From an uncultured Chitinophagaceae bacterium (GTDB lineage: Bacteria; Bacteroidota; Bacteroidia; Chitinophagales; Chitinophagaceae): 32,017 nt of DNA. The notes below the pieces were generated by a model that saw only the letters and a list, made by a program, of their open reading frames with translations, was not told the origin of the DNA and did not search any database. This document shows, one piece after another, positions 17,068 to 25,803 of this stretch. A program made the translations under genes and the position numbers. The first letter of the stretch is position 1, and the number at the start of each line of letters is the position of its first letter. The stretch lies in the NCBI GenBank assembly GCA_903870685.1, contig CAIQDX010000135.1, forward strand, positions 1 through 32,017, given 5' to 3'.

Positions 17068-18165
17068 ATGAAAAAATTAATTCTTTTATTACCGCTTATT
17101 TGTTTCATTCTTGTTGTGGAAGCACAAACAAAAAAACCTGCAGGTAAAAAACCTGTTAACAAGAATAAAACAACTGTTAACACAAAAGTTAATCAGCAAC
17201 ACATAACAGATAGTCTAAATTCTGCTGCAAGAATTTCTGATTCTTTAGCCTTGGTTCGGAAAGCTGACAGTGTTAAACTTGCTGCTTCTGTTGCAATGGC
17301 CGCTGCAGATACAACACCTAATTTAAGAATTGATTCGGTTAGTATTTCTCTTCGTAATGATAATGCAGTTGATAAATCAAGCATAAAAGTTCGTACCCCT
17401 TTAGAGTATGAATATATCAGAGAAGACAATGCCGTATATAGACAAAAAATTTGGAGAATACTCGATACAAAAGAAAAAATAAATGCGCCATTTACTTTTA
17501 ATGCTGATGATGATAATGGCAATCAAAGATTTATTTCTATTTTATTAAATGCCATTAAAAAAGGAGCAAGCAATGGCGGAGTAGATGCATTTAACCCAAT
17601 TGACGATAGGTTTACAACACCGTATACCTATAAACAAATTGCACAGGGATTAGTAGGAAAACCAAGACATCAAGAAGTAATTGATTGGGCAAAAGATCCA
17701 AATGGTAGTATCAAAAAAGATTCTGTAATTATTGATGAATTTGATCCTAATATGGTATCAAAATTTGAAATAAAAGAAGAAGTTGTTTTCAGTAAACATA
17801 CTTCAAGAATGTTCATTCGTATTTTAGGAATTGCACCAATGGTTGACGTTTATAATGATAATGCCGATGGAACAAGAACATTCAGATATTCCAAGCCCGT
17901 GTTTTGGGTTTATTATCCAGATTTAAGAGGAACATTAAGCAGACATGAAGTATTTAATCCAAAAAATTCCGGTGCTAGGATGACTTGGGAAGATTTATTT
18001 GAAAGCAGAATGTTTGGTAGTTATATCTTTAAAACAACTTTGGATAATCCTCAGAATAAAGATTTATTGCAATTGGCTAAAAACGATAATTTATTTATGC
18101 TGTTGCAGGGAGAAAAAATCAAAGAAAAAATCTTCAATTACGAACAGGATCTCTGGCAATATTAA
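17068..18165 (+). CDS. gldN: GldN, periplasmic ring component of type IX secretion
   Basis: 365 residues. The signal peptide ends near VVEAQ (about residue 20). Residues 20-95 are a low-complexity Lys/Ser/Asp-rich linker with a repeated (I/V)SDSLAL-like pattern. The folded GldN/PorN domain follows with NAVYRQKIWRILDTKEKIN, a conserved region FTTPYTYKQIAQ and the later KFEIKEEVVF and GIAPMVDVYN. It pairs with GldK in the large periplasmic ring. It is the last gene of the operon, with a strong terminator at 18193-18222. The linker makes it somewhat longer than the Flavobacterium protein. Confidence 0.95.
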   Translation: MKKLILLLPLICFILVVEAQTKKPAGKKPVNKNKTTVNTKVNQQHITDSLNSAARISDSLALVRKADSVKLAASVAMAAADTTPNLRIDSVSISLRNDNAVDKSSIKVRTPLEYEYIREDNAVYRQKIWRILDTKEKINAPFTFNADDDNGNQRFISILLNAIKKGASNGGVDAFNPIDDRFTTPYTYKQIAQGLVGKPRHQEVIDWAKDPNGSIKKDSVIIDEFDPNMVSKFEIKEEVVFSKHTSRMFIRILGIAPMVDVYNDNADGTRTFRYSKPVFWVYYPDLRGTLSRHEVFNPKNSGARMTWEDLFESRMFGSYIFKTTLDNPQNKDLLQLAKNDNLFMLLQGEKIKEKIFNYEQDLWQY

Positions 18166-18192
18166 CAACTGTTCATAAATGTATAAAAGATT

Positions 18193-18222
18193 AAAGGAGA
18201 AGCGTTTAGCTTCTCCTTTTTT
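18193..18222 (+). terminator. Rho-independent terminator of gldKLMN
   Basis: An 11-bp perfect stem AAAGGAGAAGC / GCTTCTCCTTT with loop GTTTA, then a run of six T. It lies 27 bases after the gldN stop. Confidence 0.92.
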
Positions 18223-18273
18223 ATTGACCTCATTTTGATAAAATAAATAAGTAAAAAAAAAGAAAGAAACTTA

Positions 18274-18304
18274 TTGTTTTATTGTTAACTATTCTATACT
18301 TTCG
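18274..18304 (+). promoter_or_regulatory. Promoter-like pair upstream of an ORF-free unit
   Basis: TTG at 18274-18276, a 20-base spacer and TACTTTCG at 18297-18304 (one mismatch to TAnnTTTG). This lies after the gldN terminator and before a second terminator, with no ORF between. Confidence 0.35.
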
Positions 18305-18308
18305 TTAC

Positions 18309-18370
18309 GGTTTTTCATAGGATATTGGATTTTAAAAACGGGGCTGGATTTTTATCCTGGCCCTTTTTTT
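18309..18370 (+). ncRNA. Candidate small RNA between gldN and uvrC
   Basis: If the promoter-like pair at 18274-18304 is used, transcription would begin near 18309 and stop at the hairpin and T-run ending at 18370, giving an RNA of about 60 bases with no start-to-stop ORF. The start point is estimated from promoter spacing. It may instead be only the untranslated tail of uvrC on the other strand, whose terminator it shares. No known RNA family is recognised. Confidence 0.25.
18340..18370. terminator. Bidirectional terminator beside uvrC
   Basis: Stem GGGC/GCCC plus GGAT/ATCC with a small internal loop and a TTTT loop (18341-18363), followed by seven T on the plus strand and by GTTTTTA on the minus strand. 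It directly follows the uvrC stop at 18369 on the minus strand. Confidence 0.75.
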
Positions 18371-20192
18371 ATTTTATAAGCTGATTCTTATTTTCATGAA
18401 AGTAATTCCAAATCAATCTTGATTTTGCATTACCAACCACATCAATCAATTCTGCCTGCGTTTTATTCCGAATAGTATTTATCGATTTAAATTTTTTTAA
18501 TAATTGATCGGCTGTTTGTTTACCGATGCCCTTAATTTCTGCAATCTCATTTTTAAAAGTTCCTTTTGATCTTTTATTTCGATGAAAAGTAATCCCGAAA
18601 TTATGCACCTCATCACGAATTCTTCTTAGCAATTTTAAGCTATCACTATTCCATGGTAGTTTAATAGATTTAGAGTCTTGTTTAAAGAAAAGCTCTTCTT
18701 CATTTTTTGCTAGACCCACTAAGGTCATTTTGCCATTCAATTTGAGTTTATTTATACTATCCAAAGCGGCACTAAGTTGACCTTTACCGCCATCAATTAT
18801 AACGAGTTGAGGTAACGACTCTTTTTCTGCAATAAGTCTTTTATATCGCCTATAAACAACTTCCTTCATAGATGCAAAATCGTTGATGCCTGTTACAGTT
18901 TCTACATTAAAATGACGATAATCTTTTTTACTTGGCATTCCATTCTTAAAACATACCATCGCCGAAACCGGATAACTTCCCTGAAAATTTGAGTTGTCAA
19001 AACATTCAATATGAACAGGCAATTCGCTTAACTGTAAATAATTTTTTAGTTCATACAGAACATTCTTTTTTTCAGTATCATTTTGTTCTTCAAGATGCAA
19101 TATTCTTTTTCTTCTGATTTCCTCTTTGTAATAATTTACATTTTTCAATGAAAGATCAAGTAGTTTCTTTTTATCACCAGCTTTAGGAACTGTAATTATT
19201 ATTTCTGAATCAGGATATTCAATTTTAAATGGAACAATTATTTCCTGCGATAAACTATTAAATGTTTCTCTCAGATTAATGATCGCAAAACTTAATACAT
19301 CTTCGTCTGTTTCTTCCAATTTGGTTTCTAACTGAACGGTATGTGTTTGAATAATAGTGCCATTTTGAACCATCAAATAATTAACATAAGCAATATCACC
19401 TTCTTTCAAAACCGAAAACACATCAATATTATTTAATCGTGTATTTACTATTACGGATCTGGCTTTATAATTTTCTAAATGCTCGATTTTCTTTTTAATT
19501 AAATCAGCTTTTTCAAAAGCTAAATCAGCAGCATGTTCTCGCATTTCTTTTTTAAAATGTTCTATCACAGTTCCTAAATTTCCCTTCAATATTTCTTTTA
19601 TTTGTTTAATACCTTCGGCATAATCCTGCGTGGTTTGCAATGCTTCACATGGTCCTTTGCAATTGCCTAAATGATATTCCAAACAGACTTTAAATTTCTT
19701 TTTTTGAATGTTTGAATCAGAAAGATTGAGTTTGCAATTTCGTAATGGAATATATTGTTTTATAAAATCAATCAGCTCTCTCACTCTTCCCGAAGAGGTG
19801 AATGGTCCTAAATATTCTGAGCCGTCATTTAATTTTTTTCTCGTTAAAAAAATCCGCGGGAACGGTTCTTTTTTAATGACAATAAATGGATATGTTTTAT
19901 CATCCTTTAAACAGATATTGTATTTAGGCTGAAATTGTTTGATGAGTGCATTCTCCAATAAAAAAGCATCTTGTTCCGAATCAACAATTGTAAATTCGAG
20001 ATGATGAATGTGCTGAACTAATTCGTGGGTTTTATAGCTAGTAAAAGTTTTAGAAAAATAAGAGCTCACTCTTTTTCGTAAATCTTTTGCCTTGCCAACA
20101 TAAATTAATTCTTTGCTTTTAGAAAAATATTTATAGATGCCGGGCTGATGCGGAATAGTGATGGCTATATGCTGAAATTGTTCTGCTGTCAT
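18369..20192 (-). CDS. uvrC: Excinuclease ABC subunit UvrC
   Basis: 607 residues. UvrC makes both incisions during nucleotide excision repair after UvrAB finds damage. The GIY-YIG nuclease domain is at about 14-95 (GIYKYF to LIYVGKAKDLRKRV). A UVR motif follows (about 205-240, AFEKADLIKKKIEHLE). The RNase H-like C-terminal nuclease includes ECFDNSNFQGSYPVSAMV and LVIIDGGKGQLSAA. A helix-hairpin-helix pair ends the protein (IKGIGKQTADQLLKKF, then LIDVVG). Its ATG overlaps the stop of the upstream lipoprotein gene by one base (TAATG), suggesting translational coupling. Confidence 0.97.
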   Translation of the reverse strand: MTAEQFQHIAITIPHQPGIYKYFSKSKELIYVGKAKDLRKRVSSYFSKTFTSYKTHELVQHIHHLEFTIVDSEQDAFLLENALIKQFQPKYNICLKDDKTYPFIVIKKEPFPRIFLTRKKLNDGSEYLGPFTSSGRVRELIDFIKQYIPLRNCKLNLSDSNIQKKKFKVCLEYHLGNCKGPCEALQTTQDYAEGIKQIKEILKGNLGTVIEHFKKEMREHAADLAFEKADLIKKKIEHLENYKARSVIVNTRLNNIDVFSVLKEGDIAYVNYLMVQNGTIIQTHTVQLETKLEETDEDVLSFAIINLRETFNSLSQEIIVPFKIEYPDSEIIITVPKAGDKKKLLDLSLKNVNYYKEEIRRKRILHLEEQNDTEKKNVLYELKNYLQLSELPVHIECFDNSNFQGSYPVSAMVCFKNGMPSKKDYRHFNVETVTGINDFASMKEVVYRRYKRLIAEKESLPQLVIIDGGKGQLSAALDSINKLKLNGKMTLVGLAKNEEELFFKQDSKSIKLPWNSDSLKLLRRIRDEVHNFGITFHRNKRSKGTFKNEIAEIKGIGKQTADQLLKKFKSINTIRNKTQAELIDVVGNAKSRLIWNYFHENKNQLIK

Positions 20193-20779
20193 TAATACGA
20201 TTTATCATTCCAAATAACAGTGGTTTCGTCTCCCGATTCTTTTCCACTTTTATCATAAGTTGAATTAATTATTTGAAAACTTTTTCCAACTTTCCAGTTG
20301 AGTTGTTCATTCAAAAAATAATCTCCTTTATTATAATAGCTTCTGATAAAAAATCTTTTGGGTTTATTGTTCTTGTCGTCTAATAAAACAGTCACATTTT
20401 TGATATCAGAAATTGAATCGGTTGTTGAATAAGTAAGTGTGATACTTTTTGTTGTAAGATCATGAAAAACAGATTCTTTAAACAAAGGTTTTAGTTGAGC
20501 GGTTGTAATATCTTTTTTGTAAAATGAATTTGCAAGCAAAATAAAATCATCTAACGAAATAGTTGCTGAATCTCTTTTCCCGGATTTATTTTTACTGATT
20601 TTATAAATGTGATAAGGATTTTGCTGCACATCTTTTATATCTTCTTTAATAAAATCAATCACAGGAAAAAAAGTTGTAGTGTCAGTTATAGAATTATTAG
20701 TGGCAAAATTATTTTTCTTGTCTTTGCATTGTGTAAATGAAACAGCAATAAAAAGTAGAAATAAAAAATATTTGTACAT
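20192..20779 (-). CDS. Lipoprotein of unknown function, coupled to uvrC
   Basis: 195 residues. A short hydrophobic N-terminus ends in SFTQC with Cys18, a plausible lipobox, followed by KDKKNN. The mature protein is rich in Ser, Thr, Asp and Lys, with beta-like segments (STTDSISDIKNVTVLLDD, then RFFIRSYYNKGDYFLNEQ). I do not recognise a family. It ends inside the uvrC start codon and begins 57 bases after the barrel-protein gene, so it may belong to the sigma-factor operon. A TAATTTTA box (20784-20791, minus strand) just before its ATG may be an internal promoter. Confidence 0.7.
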   Translation of the reverse strand: MYKYFLFLLFIAVSFTQCKDKKNNFATNNSITDTTTFFPVIDFIKEDIKDVQQNPYHIYKISKNKSGKRDSATISLDDFILLANSFYKKDITTAQLKPLFKESVFHDLTTKSITLTYSTTDSISDIKNVTVLLDDKNNKPKRFFIRSYYNKGDYFLNEQLNWKVGKSFQIINSTYDKSGKESGDETTVIWNDKSY

Positions 20780-20836
20780 GACGTAAAATTATTCTTAAAT
20801 CCTAATAATCAGAATTTAAAAATTTGCGTAGAAAAA

Positions 20837-22288
20837 TTATTTAAAAAGTGGAGTAGCGATACCAACTTTAAAACCATAGTCTAAACGGTATTCTTTAATA
20901 GGGTAAACATCATTATAAGTTGGTAAATGCTGGTAACGTATTTGCGGACCCAAGTACCATTTTACATTTCCTGTTTTATAAGTTAAATTAAACTCGAGGC
21001 TTGAATTAAAATTCCATTTACGGAAGAAAGGCGCGCCGTTAGCATAATACTTATAATCAGTAGAGATCATATAAACATTCTTGTTCAAAGTAAATGTTGG
21101 CTGAATAGATGCACTGGCACTTAAACCCAATTTTTTGCCTTGAAGAAAATCCCATTGAAAACCAATCGGAATGGATATTTGGTATAATTTATTATCAAGC
21201 TTTGTGCTATAATATCCATTTGTTCCGGTGCTATTACCAAACATTGAAGCAATGCTGACAGAATCTAAATGATTATTTTGAACAAATGCAATAGTTGCCA
21301 TTCCATATGATGTTACTGTTGCATCAATATAGTATTGGCGAATATTAAACTGCAATCCGGTTTTAACTTTAAAATTATTAGTAAGATTATATAATATTCC
21401 TGCACCCAATTCCATTCCTAATGCAGGAGTATGGCGTACACTATTATTTACATTTGCAGTTGTGCCTTGTGTTGATACCGCCATTGCTGTTGTAGGTGCG
21501 TAAGTTAATCTTGTATTATCTTCTTCTAATTTGCGATAACTAATTGAAGGAGTAGCATAAAATTGCAATTCGAATCCTGATTGTTTTTTACTTGGCTTCT
21601 TAGTTTCAAAAGTAAATTCATTCAAATAACTATCGGTATTATTTAGATCAGATTGAATGCTTGATTTGTCTGAAAGATTTTGATACTTACTTTTCTTTGT
21701 TGTTGGTGAAGCAGAGATATCAGAAGAAATCAAATTTTGATTGGTATAATTAAATTCGTCAACCAAGAGCGAATTATCAACCAATAAACTTGTTTTTAAA
21801 ACCGGCTCAGTATGTGATGAAGAATAATTTAAAGAAGGTTTGTTTTGAGTAACAATCTCAACTGATGATGTCTTTTTATCAACCACAATCAAATCTTCAG
21901 CATCGAGATTATTATTATCATTTATTGCTGCTATTGTTTCTTTAGTATAGTTATTAAGATTGATTTGCTGTTCTAAAGTTTCAGTTTTTTCTTGAACAAT
22001 AATTTCATCAGAAGCTGCAGCTAATTTTTCAATATTATTTCCCTGTTTAAGAACTATAATATTTGTTTTGGTGATGATCGTTTTTGGAGGATAATTAAAA
22101 ACAGTTGAAACAGTTAATGTTAATATAATAGCAATAGCAATGAATGTAAGTGCAGGCCATGATGGATTGCCATGTAATTGTGTTCGAATATTTTCCCATA
22201 TATGTTCAGATGGATACATTTTATGTCCTTCCACCTCATCAATGAGATATTGTTCGAAATCGTCGTTTTGGTTAAAATTCTTTTCCAT
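20837..22288 (-). CDS. Predicted trans-envelope protein: anti-sigma-like tail, one membrane helix, C-terminal beta-barrel
   Basis: 483 residues from the ATG at 22288 (a GTG two codons earlier is possible). Residues 1-44 are polar and acidic with YPSEHIWENIRTQL, a short motif seen before the membrane helix in many Bacteroidota proteins encoded next to ECF sigma factors. A hydrophobic helix follows at about 45-64. Residues 65-238 are a Ser/Thr/Asn-rich linker. Residues 239-483 alternate beta strands with aromatic residues (FELQFYATPSISY, LGLSASASIQPTF, YRLDYGFKVGIATPLFK), resembling a small outer-membrane barrel (porin-like/PorT-like). It lies 15 bases after the sigma gene. Its role as an anti-sigma factor is inferred from position and the N-terminal motif only. 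Confidence 0.75.
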   Translation of the reverse strand: MEKNFNQNDDFEQYLIDEVEGHKMYPSEHIWENIRTQLHGNPSWPALTFIAIAIILTLTVSTVFNYPPKTIITKTNIIVLKQGNNIEKLAAASDEIIVQEKTETLEQQINLNNYTKETIAAINDNNNLDAEDLIVVDKKTSSVEIVTQNKPSLNYSSSHTEPVLKTSLLVDNSLLVDEFNYTNQNLISSDISASPTTKKSKYQNLSDKSSIQSDLNNTDSYLNEFTFETKKPSKKQSGFELQFYATPSISYRKLEEDNTRLTYAPTTAMAVSTQGTTANVNNSVRHTPALGMELGAGILYNLTNNFKVKTGLQFNIRQYYIDATVTSYGMATIAFVQNNHLDSVSIASMFGNSTGTNGYYSTKLDNKLYQISIPIGFQWDFLQGKKLGLSASASIQPTFTLNKNVYMISTDYKYYANGAPFFRKWNFNSSLEFNLTYKTGNVKWYLGPQIRYQHLPTYNDVYPIKEYRLDYGFKVGIATPLFK

Positions 22289-22303
22289 CGTCACACATTA
22301 TCG

Positions 22304-22879
22304 TTAGTTCAAAACTGCAAGCCATTTGAAATCTTCTTTTGGCCTTTCAATAATTCTCTTTTTAATTAATATCGTTTCAAGCATTGCCTTTGCTCTAGTA
22401 AATTGGCTTCGGCTTGTGCTTTCTTCTATATCTAACATTTCTCCAATTTCTTTATGACTATAGCCTTCTATCGCATATAAATTCAAAACGGTTTTATAGC
22501 CAACAGGTAATAATCTAATGCTTTCTATCACTTGTTTTCCCTGCATAATTGAAGCAATAGTTTCATCTTTCGAAGGTTGATTTTGTGCATATTGCAAATC
22601 AACATTCTCATTGAATTTTTTATACTTTTTCAAAAAATTGATGCAAGTGTGAACAATAATTCTTCTTATCCAACCTTCAAATGCGCCCTTGTTTTGAAAA
22701 GTATGTATTTGTGTAAAGATCTTTATAAATGCTTCCTGCAACATGTCTTCGGCATCTTCTCTGCTTTGCGCGAAACGATAACATACCGATAACATTTTTG
22801 GACTGTATCTGCTATATAATTCCCTTTGTGAAAAAGGATCATTATGTAAACAGCCAGCAATTATTGCTTGTTCCGTCAT
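22304..22879 (-). CDS. ECF-type RNA polymerase sigma factor
   Basis: 191 residues from the ATG at 22879; the frame extends to 22921, but a likely promoter (CAGCTTTTG near 22925) would place transcription start inside that extension. Region 2 is visible as ELYSRYSPKMLSVCYRFAQSREDAEDMLQEAFIKIF, and region 4 as LPVGYKTVLNLYAIEGYSHKEIGEMLDIEESTSRSQFTRAK, which ends in the helix-turn-helix. It should direct transcription of a specific regulon in response to an envelope or other signal. It is the first gene of an operon with the barrel protein, and is divergent from the TonB-dependent receptor. Confidence 0.93.
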   Translation of the reverse strand: MTEQAIIAGCLHNDPFSQRELYSRYSPKMLSVCYRFAQSREDAEDMLQEAFIKIFTQIHTFQNKGAFEGWIRRIIVHTCINFLKKYKKFNENVDLQYAQNQPSKDETIASIMQGKQVIESIRLLPVGYKTVLNLYAIEGYSHKEIGEMLDIEESTSRSQFTRAKAMLETILIKKRIIERPKEDFKWLAVLN

Positions 22880-23084
22880 TTTGGGGTATAATTTACCCTT
22901 TAAATATATGACATTATTCATTTACAAAAGCTGCATTAAAAAAATTCAATTAATATTTATTTTAACTAAACTTGGAATAATTTTTGCCTATTTATTTAAA
23001 AGTTAAACTATAATTGCAAATAGTGCCGGTTTTAGGCTATTGAATAACTTTCAAGAATGAACTATAAGCAACTTAGATTAGTTA

Positions 23085-23115
23085 TTGGCTTGGATTAAAT
23101 CTAGTGGCACTTTTG
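23085..23115 (+). promoter_or_regulatory. Candidate promoter of the TonB-dependent receptor
   Basis: TTG at 23085-23087, a 20-base spacer and CACTTTTG at 23108-23115 (one mismatch to TAnnTTTG), ending 12 bases before the ATG. The 248-base divergent spacer 22880-23127 contains no other convincing ORF. Confidence 0.5.
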
Positions 23116-23127
23116 TAAAACATTTTC

Positions 23128-25668
23128 ATGAAGAAATTTCTACTACTATATTCTACTTGTACTATATTTTTATTTGTATTACTGATTCCTTCATTAGTGA
23201 AGGCAAATCATTATTATAATTCAGAAACAGAAAAGTCTTCTTTATCAGGCACCATCACCGATAAAAAATCTAATCAACCTTTGGCAGGTGCTACAGTTTA
23301 TATTCCAGATTTAAAATTGAGTACAGTTTCTGATTCATCTGGTAATTATAAATTTAAAAATCTTCCAGCAGGAACTTTTTTAATTGAAATAAAATTCGAA
23401 GGGTATAAAACGATAACTCGTAACATAATTATTAAAGGAACTGTAATTCACGAAAATTTTATTTTAGAAGAAAGCGCTACCGAAATAAATGAAGTGGTTG
23501 TAACCGGTTCATCTAAAGCATCACAAATAAAAAGAAATCCTGTTCCAATTATTTCGGTAAGTCAAGAATATCTGATTACTAATTTAAGCACTAATGCTAT
23601 TGATGCGATTGCAAGAATTCCCGGTGTTCGTGCTGTAACAACAGGACCAAATGTTTCTAAACCATTCATTCGCGGATTAGGTTTCAACCGAATTCTTACT
23701 TTGTACGATGGTATCCGACAAGAAGGTCAGCAATGGGGTGATGAACATGGAATTGAAGTTGATCAATATGCCATTAACAGAGTGGAAGTGATAAAAGGCC
23801 CTGCCAGCTTGGGTTACGGCTCCGATGCATTGGCTGGTGTTGTAAATTTAATTCCAACACAACCTGCACCTGAAGGAAAAATGCTTGGTGATATTGTAAC
23901 CGATTATCAAACTAATAATAAAATGTTTGGTGGCTCGGCAATGTTAAGTGCAACTAAAAACGGATTCGAATGGTTGGCAAGAATATCTCATAAACAAGCT
24001 GCTAATTATCAAAATAAAATTGACGGAAGAGTATTTGGTACAGCGTTTAATGAAACTGATGCAAATGCTTCAATTGGAATTCATCGCAAATGGGGATTCT
24101 CGCATGTTGATTTTGTGATGTATGATGATTTGCAAGAAATTCCTGATGGCAGCAGAGACAGTGCAACATGGAAATTCACTCGACAAATTACTGAAGTCGA
24201 TACTGTTCGTCAAATAGTTTCTGATGCTGATTTAAATAGCTATAAGATCGAACACTTGCATCAGCATGTGCAGCATTACAGAATTTTTTCTGCAAATAAT
24301 TTTATCTTGAATGATGGCTCAAGATTGTTACTGAACTTAGGTTTTCAAAGAAGTATAAGAAGAGAATACAATCATCCTGAAGCTGCTTATCAAAATGTAC
24401 CCGGATTATTTTTACAACTCAATTCAGTTAATTACGATGTAAAATATTCTTTGAAAAATATTGATGAGTGGAATGTGACTTTTGGCTTGAACGGAATGTA
24501 TCAAAGCAACAATGTAACCAATGGATCGGATTTTGTTATTCCTTCCTATCATCAATTTGATGTTGGTGGGTTTGCAACTGCTAAAAAAACTTTTGGCAAA
24601 TTTGATATTGCAGGTGGTATTCGTTATGATACCCGCACATTTCATAATGATGTGTTATTTACAAAACCAAATCCGATTTCAGGATTTGCTATGCCTGTAT
24701 ATGGTGCAAATATTTTAGGTGCCTCACAAATTTTTGAAAAGGATGATGAAAAGTTTGCAGGTTTTTCAGGAAGCTTTGGCGGCACTTATAATTTTACTGA
24801 AAAGTTTTCTGTGAAAGCCAATATTTCGAGAGGTTTCAGGGCACCAAACATTTCTGAAATATCTGCTAATGGAATTCATCCGGGTACAAATATTTATCAA
24901 ATTGGTAATGATAAATTTAAACCTGAATTTAGTTTGCAGGAAGATATTGGTGCTGTTTATTCTTCCAAATTTGCTGTGATTGAATTGAACCTGTTCAATA
25001 ATTTCATTACCAATTATATTTATAATAAAAAGTTGCTCGGAACAAACGGATTGGATTCAGTTATTATTCCGGGAAATATGACTTATAAATTTGAGCAGGC
25101 TCGTGCTAATTTATATGGCGGCGAATTAAGTATTGATTTACATCCTTTCAAAGGCGTTCATTTCGAAAATAGTTTATCGGTTGTATATGCTTTAAATAAG
25201 GGCGAGTTATATCATAGTTATAATGTTTCTGATTCGGAAAAATATTTACCGCAAATTCCGCCAATGCATGGTATTTCTGAAGTAAGATTTGATTTCGATT
25301 CGAAATCTCTAAACATAAAACATGGTTTCTTGAAACTACAGATGGAATATTATGCTTCTCAAAACCGAGTTTATTTTGAGGATGGAACTGAAACCCCAAC
25401 ACCTTGTTATACTTTTTTTAATGCAGGGGTTGGCGGCAATTTTGTAAACAAACAAAACAAAACAATTTGCAGTGTTTATTTGATGACCAATAATATTTTT
25501 GATGTTACTTATTGGGATCATTTAAGCCGCCTAAAATATTTTTATGGAAACTACCAAAACCCAAGCGCCACTGATAATCCAAGAGAACATGGCATTTATG
25601 GAATGGGAAGAAATATATCTTTTAAAATTGATTTTCCATTGAGTTATAATTTGAAGAAATCATCATAG
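23128..25668 (+). CDS. TonB-dependent outer-membrane receptor
   Basis: 846 residues. Signal peptide (about 1-26). A carboxypeptidase-regulatory-like beta-sandwich covers about 38-115 (SGTITDKKSNQPLAGATVYI, GNYKFKNLPAG). The TonB-box region EVVVTG is at 122-127. The plug domain covers about 134-245 with ARIPGVRAV, PFIRGLGFNRILTLYDGIR and VEVIKGPASLGYGSDALAGVVN. The 22-strand barrel follows, ending GRNISFKIDFPLSYNL. The segment EGQQWGDEHG (199-208) is shared by receptors often annotated as metal or heme importers. A His cluster (His376, 378, 380, 383) hints at a metal-related substrate. There is no STN signalling domain and no SusD partner nearby, so transport of a small iron or metal complex is likelier than glycan uptake. 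Confidence 0.93.
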   Translation: MKKFLLLYSTCTIFLFVLLIPSLVKANHYYNSETEKSSLSGTITDKKSNQPLAGATVYIPDLKLSTVSDSSGNYKFKNLPAGTFLIEIKFEGYKTITRNIIIKGTVIHENFILEESATEINEVVVTGSSKASQIKRNPVPIISVSQEYLITNLSTNAIDAIARIPGVRAVTTGPNVSKPFIRGLGFNRILTLYDGIRQEGQQWGDEHGIEVDQYAINRVEVIKGPASLGYGSDALAGVVNLIPTQPAPEGKMLGDIVTDYQTNNKMFGGSAMLSATKNGFEWLARISHKQAANYQNKIDGRVFGTAFNETDANASIGIHRKWGFSHVDFVMYDDLQEIPDGSRDSATWKFTRQITEVDTVRQIVSDADLNSYKIEHLHQHVQHYRIFSANNFILNDGSRLLLNLGFQRSIRREYNHPEAAYQNVPGLFLQLNSVNYDVKYSLKNIDEWNVTFGLNGMYQSNNVTNGSDFVIPSYHQFDVGGFATAKKTFGKFDIAGGIRYDTRTFHNDVLFTKPNPISGFAMPVYGANILGASQIFEKDDEKFAGFSGSFGGTYNFTEKFSVKANISRGFRAPNISEISANGIHPGTNIYQIGNDKFKPEFSLQEDIGAVYSSKFAVIELNLFNNFITNYIYNKKLLGTNGLDSVIIPGNMTYKFEQARANLYGGELSIDLHPFKGVHFENSLSVVYALNKGELYHSYNVSDSEKYLPQIPPMHGISEVRFDFDSKSLNIKHGFLKLQMEYYASQNRVYFEDGTETPTPCYTFFNAGVGGNFVNKQNKTICSVYLMTNNIFDVTYWDHLSRLKYFYGNYQNPSATDNPREHGIYGMGRNISFKIDFPLSYNLKKSS

Positions 25669-25791
25669 AAAACAATTTATTTTTCACTAGCAATTATTAA
25701 TTACTGAAGTTATTTTATATTTTTCTGTAAAGAAAAATTTCAAACCAATCTAATGAAATTAAGTGATGCTTTATTAAAAGAAATAAACAAG

Positions 25792-25799
25792 TAAATTTG
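25792..25799 (+). promoter_or_regulatory. -7 promoter box for the DUF2721 gene
   Basis: TAAATTTG matches TAnnTTTG exactly and ends four bases before the ATG at 25804, implying a nearly leaderless mRNA. The -33 position has only a TTT. Confidence 0.5.
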
Positions 25800-25803
25800 T
25801 TTA

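Noticed and set aside
22304-25668. Classical FecI-FecR-FecA type signalling for the sigma factor and the divergent receptor.
   Set aside because: The receptor has no N-terminal STN signalling domain and the partner protein does not look like FecR, so only possible co-regulation remains.
25753-25794. A 13-codon ORF (MKLSDALLKEINK) upstream of the DUF2721 gene.
   Set aside because: It is very short, lacks a promoter, and its stop overlaps the DUF2721 -7 box, so there is no support for translation.
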